From: an uncultured Marvinbryantia sp.
Lineage (GTDB): Bacteria > Bacillota > Clostridia > Lachnospirales > Lachnospiraceae
Length of the DNA: 64,000 nt
NCBI GenBank assembly: GCA_947630735.1
Contig: CANRIR010000004.1
Coordinates: 1-64,000 of the forward strand
Direction: 5' to 3'
Position numbers and translations under genes: made by a program. The notes under the pieces are model-generated. The model did no database searches. It saw only the letters and a list, made by a program, of their open reading frames with translations, and was not told the origin of the DNA. Below, piece after piece: positions 26,754 through 35,186 of the stretch; positions within the stretch are counted from its first letter, which is position 1, and each line of letters starts with the position of its first letter.

Positions 26754-27836
26754 ATGAAGAGAGTTTACAATTTTTCTGCGGGTCCGGCCGTTCTGCCGGA
26801 GGAAGTGCTTCGCGAGGCTGCCGAGGAGATGCTGGATTACCGCGGCAGCGGCATGTCCGTGATGGAGATGAGCCATCGCGGGGAGATTTTTGACGGCATC
26901 ATCAAGGAGGCGGAGGCGGATCTTCGGGATCTGATGAACATCCCGGACAATTACAAGGTGCTGTTTCTGCAGGGCGGCGCGTCCCAGCAGTTCGCCATGA
27001 TCCCCATGAACCTGATGAAGAACAGGGTGGCGGATTACATCGTGACGGGCCAGTGGGCGAAGAAGGCCTACGAGGAGGCAAAAAAGTACGGGAAGGTAAA
27101 CAAGATCGCCTCGTCCGAGGACAGGACGTTCTCCTACATCCCGGACTGCTCCGACCTGCCGGTCAGCGAGGACGCGGACTATGTCTATATCTGTGAGAAC
27201 AACACCATCTACGGCACCAAGTTCCGGGAGCTGCCGAACACGAAGGGAAAGACCCTGGTGGCGGATGTGTCCTCCTGCTTCTTGTCCGAGCCGGTGGATG
27301 TGACCAAATACGGCGTGATCTACGGCGGCGTGCAGAAAAACATCGGCCCCGCGGGCATGGTCATCGTCATCATCCGCGAGGATCTGATCACGGAGGATGT
27401 GCTTCCCGGCACGCCCACCATGCTGACCTACAAGACCCACGCGGACGCGGGCTCTCTCTACAATACGCCCAACTCCTACTGCATCTACATCTGCGGCAAG
27501 GTGTTTAAATGGCTGAAGAAGATGGGCGGCCTCTCTGTTATGAAGGAGCGCAACGAGAAGAAAGCCGCCATTCTCTATGATTTCCTGGATCACAGCAGCC
27601 TGTTCCACGGCACGGTGGAGAAGAAGGACCGCTCCCTGATGAACGTGCCGTTTGTGACGGGGGACAAAGAGCTGGACGCCAAATTTGTGAAAGAGGCGAA
27701 GGCGGCGGGATTTGAAAACCTGAAAGGCCACAGGAGCGTGGGCGGCATGCGCGCGAGCATCTACAACGCCATGCCCATCGAGGGCGTGGAGGCGCTGGTG
27801 GCGTTTATGAAGAAGTTTGAGGAGGAGAACCGGTAA
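26754..27836 (+). CDS. serC: Phosphoserine aminotransferase
   Basis: SerC transaminates 3-phosphohydroxypyruvate with glutamate, the second step of serine synthesis, using PLP. The start is the ATG at 26754 after GAGGAGG, giving 360 residues. VYNFSAGPAVLPEEVLREAA is the family N-terminus. VLFLQGGASQQFAMIPMNL binds the cofactor phosphate, VADVSSCFLSEPVDV contains the Asp that contacts the pyridine, and YGGVQKNIGPAGMVIVII carries the Schiff-base lysine. It is the first gene of serC-serA-DUF1015, and its stop overlaps the serA ATG by one base. Confidence 0.96.
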   Translation: MKRVYNFSAGPAVLPEEVLREAAEEMLDYRGSGMSVMEMSHRGEIFDGIIKEAEADLRDLMNIPDNYKVLFLQGGASQQFAMIPMNLMKNRVADYIVTGQWAKKAYEEAKKYGKVNKIASSEDRTFSYIPDCSDLPVSEDADYVYICENNTIYGTKFRELPNTKGKTLVADVSSCFLSEPVDVTKYGVIYGGVQKNIGPAGMVIVIIREDLITEDVLPGTPTMLTYKTHADAGSLYNTPNSYCIYICGKVFKWLKKMGGLSVMKERNEKKAAILYDFLDHSSLFHGTVEKKDRSLMNVPFVTGDKELDAKFVKEAKAAGFENLKGHRSVGGMRASIYNAMPIEGVEALVAFMKKFEEENR

Positions 27837-28999
27837 TGTATCATTATCACTGCTTGAATGCGATCTCCCAGGTGGGGCTGGACGGATTTACGAGCCAGTA
27901 TGTAAGGACAGACAATCTCAGCGACGCGGAGGCGGTGCTGGTGCGCAGCGCGGCCATGCACGACATGGAGCTGCCGGAAGGGCTTCTGACCATCGCGCGC
28001 GCGGGCGCGGGGGTAAACAATATCCCGCTCACCAAGTGCGCGGATAAGGGCATCGTGGTGTTCAACACGCCCGGCGCCAACGCCAACGGCGTGAAGGAAG
28101 CGGTGCTGGCGGGCCTTCTTCTGGCCTCCCGCGATATCGTGGGCGGCATCAACTGGGTGCAGTCCGAGCGCCAGAACGACCTCATCGCCAAGGTGGCGGA
28201 GAAAGAGAAGAAAAACTTTGCCGGGCGCGAGATTTTGGGCAAGCGCCTGGGCATCATCGGTCTCGGCGCCATCGGCGTGCTGGTGGCCAACGCCGCCGCG
28301 AGGCTCGGCATGGAGGTGTACGGCTACGATCCCTATATCTCGGTGGACGCGGCCTGGAACCTGTCCCGGGACATCCGGCACATCCGCGAGGTGGATGAGA
28401 TCTACCGCGAGTGCGACTACATTACCATTCACGTTCCTCTGATGGACAGCACGCGGAAGATGGTAAACCGCGAGGCCATTGAGAAGATGAAGGACGGCGT
28501 GGTGCTTCTGAACTTCGCCCGGGACGTCCTCGTGGACGAGGAGGCCGTCGTGGACGCCCTGCGCAGCGGGAAGATCAAAAACTATGTGAGCGATTTCCCC
28601 AACACCACCACGGCCGGCGTGCGCGGCTGCATCGTGACGCCCCATCTGGGGGCTTCCACAGAGGAGTCCGAGGACAACTGCGCGAAGATGGCGGTCAAGG
28701 AAGTGATCGACTACATCGAGAACGGGAACATCCATCACTCCGTCAACTATCCGGACTGCGACATGGGCATCTGCAACAGCGTGTGCCGCGTGGCCATCAA
28801 CCATAAAAACATCAAGAACATGATCGGCCAGTTTGCCTCCGTCTTCGGCGAGTCGGATATGAACATCGCCAACATGGCGAACCAGAGCCGCGGCGAATAT
28901 GCCTATTCCCTGTTCGACCTTGACACGCAGGTGACAGACGAGGTCATCGGCAGGATCGCGCACATTGACGGCGTGCTGAAAGTCCGTGTGATAAACTAA
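27836..28999 (+). CDS. serA: D-3-phosphoglycerate dehydrogenase with ACT domain
   Basis: SerA oxidises 3-phosphoglycerate, the committed step of serine synthesis. The 387-residue protein has the hydroxyacid dehydrogenase fold: GAGVNNIPLTKCADKGIVVF, the NAD motif RLGIIGLGAIGVLVANAAAR, the catalytic Arg in NFARDVLVDEEAV, Glu in VTPHLGASTEESEDN and the His of the same segment. The last ~70 residues are an ACT domain (ASVFGESDMNIANMANQSRG), usually the serine feedback site. Translation is coupled to serC (TAATG). It is the short SerA form, without the extra intervening domain of longer enzymes. Confidence 0.95.
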   Translation: MYHYHCLNAISQVGLDGFTSQYVRTDNLSDAEAVLVRSAAMHDMELPEGLLTIARAGAGVNNIPLTKCADKGIVVFNTPGANANGVKEAVLAGLLLASRDIVGGINWVQSERQNDLIAKVAEKEKKNFAGREILGKRLGIIGLGAIGVLVANAAARLGMEVYGYDPYISVDAAWNLSRDIRHIREVDEIYRECDYITIHVPLMDSTRKMVNREAIEKMKDGVVLLNFARDVLVDEEAVVDALRSGKIKNYVSDFPNTTTAGVRGCIVTPHLGASTEESEDNCAKMAVKEVIDYIENGNIHHSVNYPDCDMGICNSVCRVAINHKNIKNMIGQFASVFGESDMNIANMANQSRGEYAYSLFDLDTQVTDEVIGRIAHIDGVLKVRVIN

Positions 29000-29024
29000 G
29001 ACGGTTTGGGAAGGATAAGAGAGT

Positions 29025-30314
29025 ATGGCACAGATAAGACCGTTTCAGGGCATCTGCCCGAGAGAGGGAATGGCGGAGCAGATCGCTGCTCTGCCATATG
29101 ATGTTTACAGCCGCGCGGAGGCGAAGGCGGAAGTTGCGGATAAGCCGCACAGCTTCCTGCGCATCGACCGGGCGGAGACACAGTTCGGGGACGACACCGA
29201 TACCTACGCGCCCGAGGTCTACCAGAGGGCCCACGACCTGCTGTGGGACATGGTGAAGGACGGGAGTTTCCAGAAGGATGAGCAGCCCTGCTACTATATC
29301 TATGAGCTGACCATGGACGGCCGCACGCAGACCGGCCTGGTGGCCTGCGCCTCCGTGGACGACTATCTGGACGGGACCATAGCCCGGCACGAGAACACCA
29401 GGGCCGACAAGGAGGAGGACCGCATCCGTCACGTGGACGCCTGCGACGCCCAGACGGGGCCCATCTTCCTGGCCTACCGCGCGGACGCGGCGGTGCGGGA
29501 GTGCCTGGAAAAGGGAAAAGAGCAGAAGGTCATGTTCGACTTTGTCTCCCCGGACGGCATCCGGCACCGGGGCTGGCGCATAGACGATCCGGCGCTGATA
29601 AAGCGCATCACGGATGCGTTCGCGGCCATACCGCGGCTATACATCGCGGACGGCCATCACCGCGCGGCCTCCGCTGTCAAAGTGTCCCTGCGAAGGAGAG
29701 AGGCGGACAAAGACCGTGCGGACGGGAAGCGGGAGTACGACTATTTTCTGTCCGTGCTGTTTGCCGACGGGGAGCTTCGCATCCTGGATTACAACCGTGT
29801 GGTCCGCGACCTGAACGGGCGCACGCCGGAGGCGTTTTTAGAGGAACTGTCGGCCGTGTGCGAGATCCGGGAGCACCTGGAGAATGTGCACACCTGCGAG
29901 GGCGGCGTCTGCCGGTTTGAGCAGGCGAACACGCCGTTTCGTCCCGCACGGAAAGGGCAGATGGGCATGTACCTGAACGGCGTCTGGTATGAACTGGATT
30001 TCTGCGAGCGGGTAAAGAGCGGCGACCCGGTGGAGGGACTGGACGTGTCCATTTTGCAGCGGGAGGTGCTGGGGCCCATCCTTGGGATCGGCGATCCGAA
30101 GACGGATCGGCGCATCTCGTTTGTGGGCGGGATCCGGGGGCTTGAGGAGCTTCAGAGACGCGCGGACGCCTGCGGGGGTGTGGCGTTCGCCATGTACCCC
30201 ACCTCCATGGAGGAACTGTTTGCGGTGGCGGACCGGCACCTTCTGATGCCGCCCAAATCCACCTGGTTCGAGCCGAAGCTGCGCAGCGGCCTTTTCATCC
30301 ACGCGCTGCGGTGA
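29025..30314 (+). CDS. DUF1015 family protein in the serine operon
   Basis: The 429-residue protein begins with the family signature (IRPFQGICPREGMAEQIAAL, then PYDVYS) and contains SFLRIDRAE, GPIFLAYRADAAV, YIADGHHRAASAVKVSL and SFVGGIRGLEEL, all of which I associate with DUF1015 (UPF-type proteins of about 400 residues). The conserved DGHHR-A segment looks like a nucleotide or phosphate site. The biochemical role is not established as far as I know. It lies 25 bases after serA with GGAAGGA upstream, and the serC-serA-DUF1015 order recurs in Clostridia in my recollection, so a function linked to serine or phosphoserine is a reasonable inference. No membrane segments are seen. Confidence 0.8.
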   Translation: MAQIRPFQGICPREGMAEQIAALPYDVYSRAEAKAEVADKPHSFLRIDRAETQFGDDTDTYAPEVYQRAHDLLWDMVKDGSFQKDEQPCYYIYELTMDGRTQTGLVACASVDDYLDGTIARHENTRADKEEDRIRHVDACDAQTGPIFLAYRADAAVRECLEKGKEQKVMFDFVSPDGIRHRGWRIDDPALIKRITDAFAAIPRLYIADGHHRAASAVKVSLRRREADKDRADGKREYDYFLSVLFADGELRILDYNRVVRDLNGRTPEAFLEELSAVCEIREHLENVHTCEGGVCRFEQANTPFRPARKGQMGMYLNGVWYELDFCERVKSGDPVEGLDVSILQREVLGPILGIGDPKTDRRISFVGGIRGLEELQRRADACGGVAFAMYPTSMEELFAVADRHLLMPPKSTWFEPKLRSGLFIHALR

Positions 30315-30341
30315 GTATTCGGCGGAAAATGAAGTATTCTA

Positions 30342-30370
30342 TGTACAAAATGGAAAATTTATCTTATAAT
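30342..30370 (+). promoter_or_regulatory. Sigma-70 promoter of glgB
   Basis: TGTACA at 30342-30347, 17 bp, consensus TATAAT at 30365-30370. The start at 30416 is preceded by GCAGGAGGTG. Confidence 0.7.
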
Positions 30371-30415
30371 GGGGTTAAATAACTGTGCATTTTTGCGCGG
30401 GGCAGGAGGTGTTTT

Positions 30416-32758
30416 ATGGCGGAAGACAAACTTTATGATCTCATGGATTGGGGACAGATCGAAGCGCTGGTCTACTCGGAGGAGGATGACCCGCACGCGG
30501 TCCTCGGACCGCACATCACGCAGGACGGCATCCTCATTCAGGCGTACATTCCCACGGCGGACCGCATCATAGTGCAGATCACCGGGAAGAAGGAATCCTA
30601 CGAGATGACCATGGAGGATGAATCCGGATTTTTTGCGGTGCTGCTGCCGGGGAACAAGATACCGGACTACACGCTGTATGTGATCTTTGACAACGGCACT
30701 TCGATCGAATATATTGACCCGTATGCCTACGGGCCGGTGCTGACCAAACAGGACACCGCAAAATTCAACGCGGGGATCTGCTATGATATATATGAGAAGA
30801 TGGGGGCGCACCCTATAACGGTGAACGGCGTGGAGGGCATCCACTTTGCGGTTTGGGCCCCCAACGCGGTGCGCGTCAGCCTGGTGGGCGACTTTGACCT
30901 CTGGGACGGCCGGAGGCTGCCCATGCGCAGGCTGTGGGACAGCGGCATCTTTGAGCTCTTTGTGCCGGGTCTGACCGCGGGGGAGATCTACAAATACGAG
31001 ATCAAGGCCAAGGGCGGCACCACGTATCTGAAGGCGGACCCTTATGCCAACGCGGCGGAGCTCCGCCCGAACACGGCCTCCATCGTCACGGATCTGTCTA
31101 AGTTTACCTGGACGGACGGCGCCTGGATGAAGGCCCGGAAGGAGACGGACACCAAGACCCGTCCCATGGCCATCTATGAGGTGCACCTGGGCTCCTGGAA
31201 AAAACCGGACAACAAGCCGTTTTACAATTACCGCGAGTTGGCTCCCATGCTTGCGGACTATGTGAAAGACATGGGCTACACCCACATCGAACTGCTCCCC
31301 GTGATGGAGCACCCCTTCGACGGCTCCTGGGGCTACCAGGTGACGGGCTACTACGCGCCCACCGCGCGCTACGGCACGCCGGAGGATTTCATGTTCTTCA
31401 TGAACTACATGCACGAAGCCGGGATCGGCGTCATTTTAGACTGGGTGCCCGCGCATTTCCCGCGCGACACCTTCGGGCTCGCCGCGTTTGACGGCACCTG
31501 CCTGTATGAGCATCTGGACCCGCGCCAGGGGAGCCATCCCCACTGGGGCACCCTGATCTACAACTACGGCAGGCCGGAGGTGAAGAATTTCCTCATCTCC
31601 AACGCGCTGTTCTGGGCGGATAAGTACCACGCGGACGGCATCCGCATGGACGCGGTGGCCTCCATGCTGTACCTGGACTACGGCAAGAACGACGGCGAGT
31701 GGGTGGCCAATATGTACGGCGGGAATGAAAACCTGGAGGCCGTGGAATTTTTGAAGCACCTCAATTCGGTGTTCAAAAAGCGCGGCGACGGCGCCCTGCT
31801 GATCGCGGAGGAATCCACCGCCTGGCCGAAGATCACAGGAGATCTGGACGACGGCGGCGTGGGCTTCGACTACAAGTGGAATATGGGCTGGATGAACGAT
31901 TTCATCGGCTATATGTCCCTGGATCCGGTGTACCGCACCGGCGATCACGGCGGGCTTACCTTCAGCATGATCTACGCCTACAGCGAGGACTTTATCCTCA
32001 CGCTGTCCCACGACGAGGTGGTGCACGGAAAATGCTCGCTCCTGAACAAAATGCCCGGGGAGCTTTCGCAGAAGTTTGCAAATCTGCGCGCGGCCTACGG
32101 CTATATGATGGCGCATCCGGGCAAGAAGCTGCTCTTTATGGGCCAGGATTTCGCACAGTACCGCGAGTGGAGCGAGGCGGCCGAGCTGGAGTGGCAGGAT
32201 CTCGAAAAAGAGGAGAACAGCCGTCTGCACCATTATTACAAAGATCTGCTGTCCTTCTACCGCAGCCATCCGGCGCTTTTTGAGAAGGACTACGACCCGG
32301 ACGGGTTCGAGTGGATCAACGCCATCTCGGCCAACGAAAATATGCTGGTATTCGCCAGAAAGACAGAGAAAAAAGAAGAGATGCTGCTCATTGTCTGCAA
32401 CTTCTCTCCGCTGGTGTATGAGAACCACAAGATCGGGGTTCCCTATCCCGGCAAATACAAGGAGATCTTCAACAGCGACCGCGAGGAGTACGGCGGCAGC
32501 GGCTGCGTCAACCCGCGGGTAAAGCAGTCCAAAAAGGACGAGTGCGACGGCAGGGCGGATTCCATTACCGTCAAGGTGCCGCCCATGGGCATCAGCATCT
32601 TTTCCTACGCGGCGGCGGAGCCGAAGGCAGCTTCCAACAAAGCCGCCAAAAAGCAGAAGGGGAGCGCCTCCGCGTCCAAAGCCGCAAAGCCGGCAAAGGC
32701 AGCGGCGAAAAAGCCCTCCCTGAAAGAAGAACTGATCCGGAAGATGGAAGAAGACTGA
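30416..32758 (+). CDS. glgB: 1,4-alpha-glucan branching enzyme with Lys/Ala-rich tail
   Basis: GlgB adds alpha-1,6 branches to glycogen. The 780 residues comprise an N-terminal region, a CBM48 module (GIHFAVWAPNAVRVSLVGDF), a GH13 barrel and a C-terminal beta domain. The nucleophile Asp is in HADGIRMDAVASMLYLDYG, the acid Glu in LLIAEESTAWP, and the third carboxylate in LSHDEVVHGKCSL. The last ~50 residues are low-complexity and strongly basic (KAAKKQKGSASASKAAKPAK and on), resembling histone H1-type tails, which is not usual for GlgB. It sits two bases before the metal-sensor gene and 10 kb from a degraded GH13 relative. Confidence 0.94.
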   Translation: MAEDKLYDLMDWGQIEALVYSEEDDPHAVLGPHITQDGILIQAYIPTADRIIVQITGKKESYEMTMEDESGFFAVLLPGNKIPDYTLYVIFDNGTSIEYIDPYAYGPVLTKQDTAKFNAGICYDIYEKMGAHPITVNGVEGIHFAVWAPNAVRVSLVGDFDLWDGRRLPMRRLWDSGIFELFVPGLTAGEIYKYEIKAKGGTTYLKADPYANAAELRPNTASIVTDLSKFTWTDGAWMKARKETDTKTRPMAIYEVHLGSWKKPDNKPFYNYRELAPMLADYVKDMGYTHIELLPVMEHPFDGSWGYQVTGYYAPTARYGTPEDFMFFMNYMHEAGIGVILDWVPAHFPRDTFGLAAFDGTCLYEHLDPRQGSHPHWGTLIYNYGRPEVKNFLISNALFWADKYHADGIRMDAVASMLYLDYGKNDGEWVANMYGGNENLEAVEFLKHLNSVFKKRGDGALLIAEESTAWPKITGDLDDGGVGFDYKWNMGWMNDFIGYMSLDPVYRTGDHGGLTFSMIYAYSEDFILTLSHDEVVHGKCSLLNKMPGELSQKFANLRAAYGYMMAHPGKKLLFMGQDFAQYREWSEAAELEWQDLEKEENSRLHHYYKDLLSFYRSHPALFEKDYDPDGFEWINAISANENMLVFARKTEKKEEMLLIVCNFSPLVYENHKIGVPYPGKYKEIFNSDREEYGGSGCVNPRVKQSKKDECDGRADSITVKVPPMGISIFSYAAAEPKAASNKAAKKQKGSASASKAAKPAKAAAKKPSLKEELIRKMEED

Positions 32759-32760
32759 AC

Positions 32761-33207
32761 ATGATGGAAGAAAAAACAGCGAACCTCGGAGTACACACAC
32801 ATGTGCGGGAGGACGGGACCGTGTATGTGCACTCGCATGAACAGGGCGCGGAGCACGCGCACTCGCATGAACAGGGTGCGGAGCACGCACACACGCATGG
32901 ACAGGGCGGGGAGCACGGTCACGGGGGCAGGCACAGCCACACCCACGACCCGGAGCAGGTGAAGTCGGTCCTGAACCGCATTTCGCGCGCGATCGGCCAC
33001 CTGGAGTCCATCAAGCGCATGGTGGAGGACGGGCGCGACTGCAGCGAGGTGCTGATCCAGCTCTCGGCAGTAAAAGCCGCGATTAACAACACGGGCAAGG
33101 TGATCCTGCAGGACCACATCCAGCACTGTCTGGTGGACGCCGTGGAGACGGGCGATATGGAGACGGTGCGCGAGCTGAATAAGGCGATCGACCGATTTAT
33201 CAAATAA
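32761..33207 (+). CDS. CsoR/RcnR-family metal sensor with His-rich N-terminus (InrS-like)
   Basis: The protein has 148 residues. Residues 65-148 are the all-helical CsoR/RcnR/FrmR fold: QVKSVLNRISRAIGHLESIK, RDCSEVLIQLSAVKAAI and LQDHIQHCLVDAVE. Metal ligands C94, H119 and C123 match the Cys-His-Cys set of CsoR and InrS. The first 62 residues contain 15 His, including three copies of a ten-residue unit (HSHEQGAEHA-like). The nickel sensor InrS has an N-terminal His ligand, and the adjacent importer is of Ni/Co type, so nickel or cobalt is the likely effector; copper remains possible. It probably represses the downstream importer at the C-rich site at 33219-33233. The start lies two bases after glgB. 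Confidence 0.82.
   Translation: MMEEKTANLGVHTHVREDGTVYVHSHEQGAEHAHSHEQGAEHAHTHGQGGEHGHGGRHSHTHDPEQVKSVLNRISRAIGHLESIKRMVEDGRDCSEVLIQLSAVKAAINNTGKVILQDHIQHCLVDAVETGDMETVRELNKAIDRFIK
32830..32919 (+). repeat. Three tandem 30-bp repeats inside the metal-sensor gene
   Basis: Units at 32830-32859, 32860-32889 and 32890-32919 begin CACTCGCATGAACAGGG. The first two differ at two bases and the third is more diverged. They keep frame and encode the His-rich decapeptides, so unit gain or loss would change the number of His without a frameshift. Confidence 0.85.
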
Positions 33208-33218
33208 AAATAAAAAAA

Positions 33219-33264
33219 TATCCCCCCGGGAGGCTTGCGAAGCCTCGGAAGGCTGCTATATAAT
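33219..33264 (+). promoter_or_regulatory. Promoter of the Ni/Co importer with a probable CsoR-type operator
   Basis: TTGCGA at 33235-33240, 18 bp, TATAAT at 33259-33264. TATCCCCCCGGGAGG at 33219-33233 abuts the -35 box and resembles the C/G-tract operators of CsoR/RcnR-type repressors. GAGGCTT-GCG-AAGCCTC (about 33230-33246) forms a small hairpin over the -35. Confidence 0.55.
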
Positions 33265-33329
33265 GCTTTCAGACAGCGGGACGCGGAGCGATCCGGGCTG
33301 ATCTATGAAAAACAAAGGGGGAATCTGCG

Positions 33330-34328
33330 ATGCATATGGCGGATGCGCTGGTCACACCGGCGGTGGCGGGCACCATGTATGTCTGCTCCGCGGCGGCGGC
33401 AGCTTATTCGATAAGAAAGGTACGGCTGGACACGGACACCAGAAAGGTGCCGGTCATGGGGATCATGGGCGCGTTTGTGTTTGCCGCCCAGATGATCAAT
33501 TTCACCATACCGGGGACGGGATCCAGCGGGCACCTGTGCGGGGGCATGCTTTTGTCTGCCCTGTTGGGACCCTGCGCGGGATTTTTGACGATGATCGGGG
33601 TGCTCCTGATCCAGTGCCTGCTGTTTGCGGACGGCGGCCTTCTGGCCCTGGGATGCAATGTGTGGAATATGGCGTTTTACGGGTGCTTTATAGGCACGCT
33701 GCTCATCTGGAAGCCCATCATGAAAAACGGCATGACCCGGGCGAAGATCATCCTCGCGTCCATCCTGGGCTGCGTGCTGACCCTGCAGCTCGGCGCGTTC
33801 AGCGTTACCCTGGAAACCATGGCTTCCGGCATCACGGAGCTTCCGTTTGCCGCGTTCGCGGCGACCATGCAGCCCATCCATCTGGCGATCGGGTTTGTGG
33901 AAGGCCTGATCACGGCGGCCGTGCTGGTATTTGTGCATGAGGCGAGACCGGAGCTTCTGTACGGGGCGTCCGGCGAGGAGCAGAAAAAAAACCGGCTTTC
34001 TTTTCGGAAGACCCTTGCGCTGCTCGCGGCTGCGGCTGCGCTGACAGGGGGATGCTTATCCCTCGCGGCGTCGTCCCTGCCGGACGGGCTGGAGTGGTCC
34101 ATCGAGCGCATCACCGGCTCCCCGGAGCTGGAATCCGCAGGCGGCATCTATCAGACGGCCGGATCGATACAGGAGTTTACCTCCCTTCTGCCGGACTATG
34201 CGTTTAAGGGTTCGGATTCGGCCCTGGGCACGGCGTTCTCCGGCATCGCGGGATGTCTGATCGTGGTGGCGGTCTGCGTGGGGGCGTGCTGTCTGTTCAA
34301 ATTCTTCAGAAAGAAAAGATCGGCATGA
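33330..34328 (+). CDS. Energy-coupling factor Ni/Co importer, CbiM-CbiN (NikMN) fusion
   Basis: The substrate-binding subunit of an ECF-type nickel or cobalt importer. The 332-residue protein starts MHMADALVTPAVAG; in this family Met1-His2 and a following loop coordinate the metal, so the N-terminus is kept exactly. The CbiM part continues with GAFVFAAQMINFTIPGTGSS, GHLCGG and CNVWNMAFYGCF, and ends about residue 210. The C-terminal portion has two membrane helices flanking SLPDGLEWSIERITGS, a CbiN-type loop, so M and N components are fused. cbiQ overlaps by ATGA and cbiO follows. No B12 or NiCo riboswitch is seen upstream; the neighbouring CsoR-like protein is the apparent regulator. Confidence 0.9.
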   Translation: MHMADALVTPAVAGTMYVCSAAAAAYSIRKVRLDTDTRKVPVMGIMGAFVFAAQMINFTIPGTGSSGHLCGGMLLSALLGPCAGFLTMIGVLLIQCLLFADGGLLALGCNVWNMAFYGCFIGTLLIWKPIMKNGMTRAKIILASILGCVLTLQLGAFSVTLETMASGITELPFAAFAATMQPIHLAIGFVEGLITAAVLVFVHEARPELLYGASGEEQKKNRLSFRKTLALLAAAAALTGGCLSLAASSLPDGLEWSIERITGSPELESAGGIYQTAGSIQEFTSLLPDYAFKGSDSALGTAFSGIAGCLIVVAVCVGACCLFKFFRKKRSA

Positions 34329-35137
34329 GCAAGATAGGAAATGCGATCCATGAGATCCATTATATAGATACGTTAGCCACAAGAGACCAGTGGGTGAACA
34401 GCATTCACCCGCTGGTTAAATTCGTTTTGACCGTCGGTTATATTATGACGGTGGTATCTTTTCCCAAATATGATGTGCCGGGGCTTGCGGGGATGATCGT
34501 CTATCCGCTGGCGGTCTTTCTGCTGTCCGAGCTGTCCTTCTGGGACAGCCTCAAACGCCTGCGCCTGGTTCTGCCTCTGGTCTGTCTTGTGGGGATCCTG
34601 AACCCGTTTTTTGACAGACAGGCCGTGACGGTGGCCGGCATCCGGATGAGCGCGGGCGTGCTGTCCATGCTGACCCTGATCATGAAGGGCGTGTTCAGCG
34701 TGCTGGCCTCGTACCTTCTCATCGCCACCACGTCCGTGGAAAAGCTCTGCTATGCCTTCCGGCTGCTGCACATCCCCAGGGCCATGGTCACGCAGTTCAT
34801 GCTGACCTACCGCTATATCACGGTGCTGCTGGCGGAGGTGAACCGCATCACGCAGGCCTATGCCCTGCGCGCGCCGGATCAGAAGGGCATTCATTTCCGG
34901 GTGTGGGGCTCCCTCGCCGGGCAGCTGCTCCTGCGCAGCATGGACCGGGCGGAGGACGTCTATGAGAGCATGCTGCTGCGCGGCTACCGGGGCGACTACG
35001 GATATATGCGGGAGCGCATCGCGTTCCGGCGGCAGGACGCGGCATACCTGGCGTTCTGGGCGGGTATTTTTGTGCTGTTCCGCTGCTTTCCGGTCATACT
35101 TCTGATCGGAGATCTCGCGGGCAAAATAGCTGCGTGA
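34325..35137 (+). CDS. cbiQ: ECF Ni/Co importer transmembrane subunit CbiQ
   Basis: The energy-coupling T component has 270 residues, starting at the ATG of an ATGA overlap with the previous gene. It opens SKIGNAIHEIHYIDTLATRD and then HPLVKFVLTVGYIMTVVSF, with several further helices. The two short Ala-Arg-Gly-type coupling motifs appear as YALRAPDQKG and SMLLRGYRGDYG, which contact the ATPase. This subunit links the metal-binding CbiMN protein to CbiO. It is intact and has the normal order M-N-Q-O. The 49-base gap to cbiO has no terminator. Confidence 0.9.
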   Translation: MSKIGNAIHEIHYIDTLATRDQWVNSIHPLVKFVLTVGYIMTVVSFPKYDVPGLAGMIVYPLAVFLLSELSFWDSLKRLRLVLPLVCLVGILNPFFDRQAVTVAGIRMSAGVLSMLTLIMKGVFSVLASYLLIATTSVEKLCYAFRLLHIPRAMVTQFMLTYRYITVLLAEVNRITQAYALRAPDQKGIHFRVWGSLAGQLLLRSMDRAEDVYESMLLRGYRGDYGYMRERIAFRRQDAAYLAFWAGIFVLFRCFPVILLIGDLAGKIAA

Positions 35138-35186
35138 GCGATCGGCAGTAAGAGAGCTGCGCACGGCCGACAGGAGGATGATTTCT

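Noticed and set aside
33208..33329. NiCo or cobalamin riboswitch before the Ni/Co importer
   Set aside because: The leader is short and holds a promoter plus a C-tract operator-like site. No riboswitch core was recognised.
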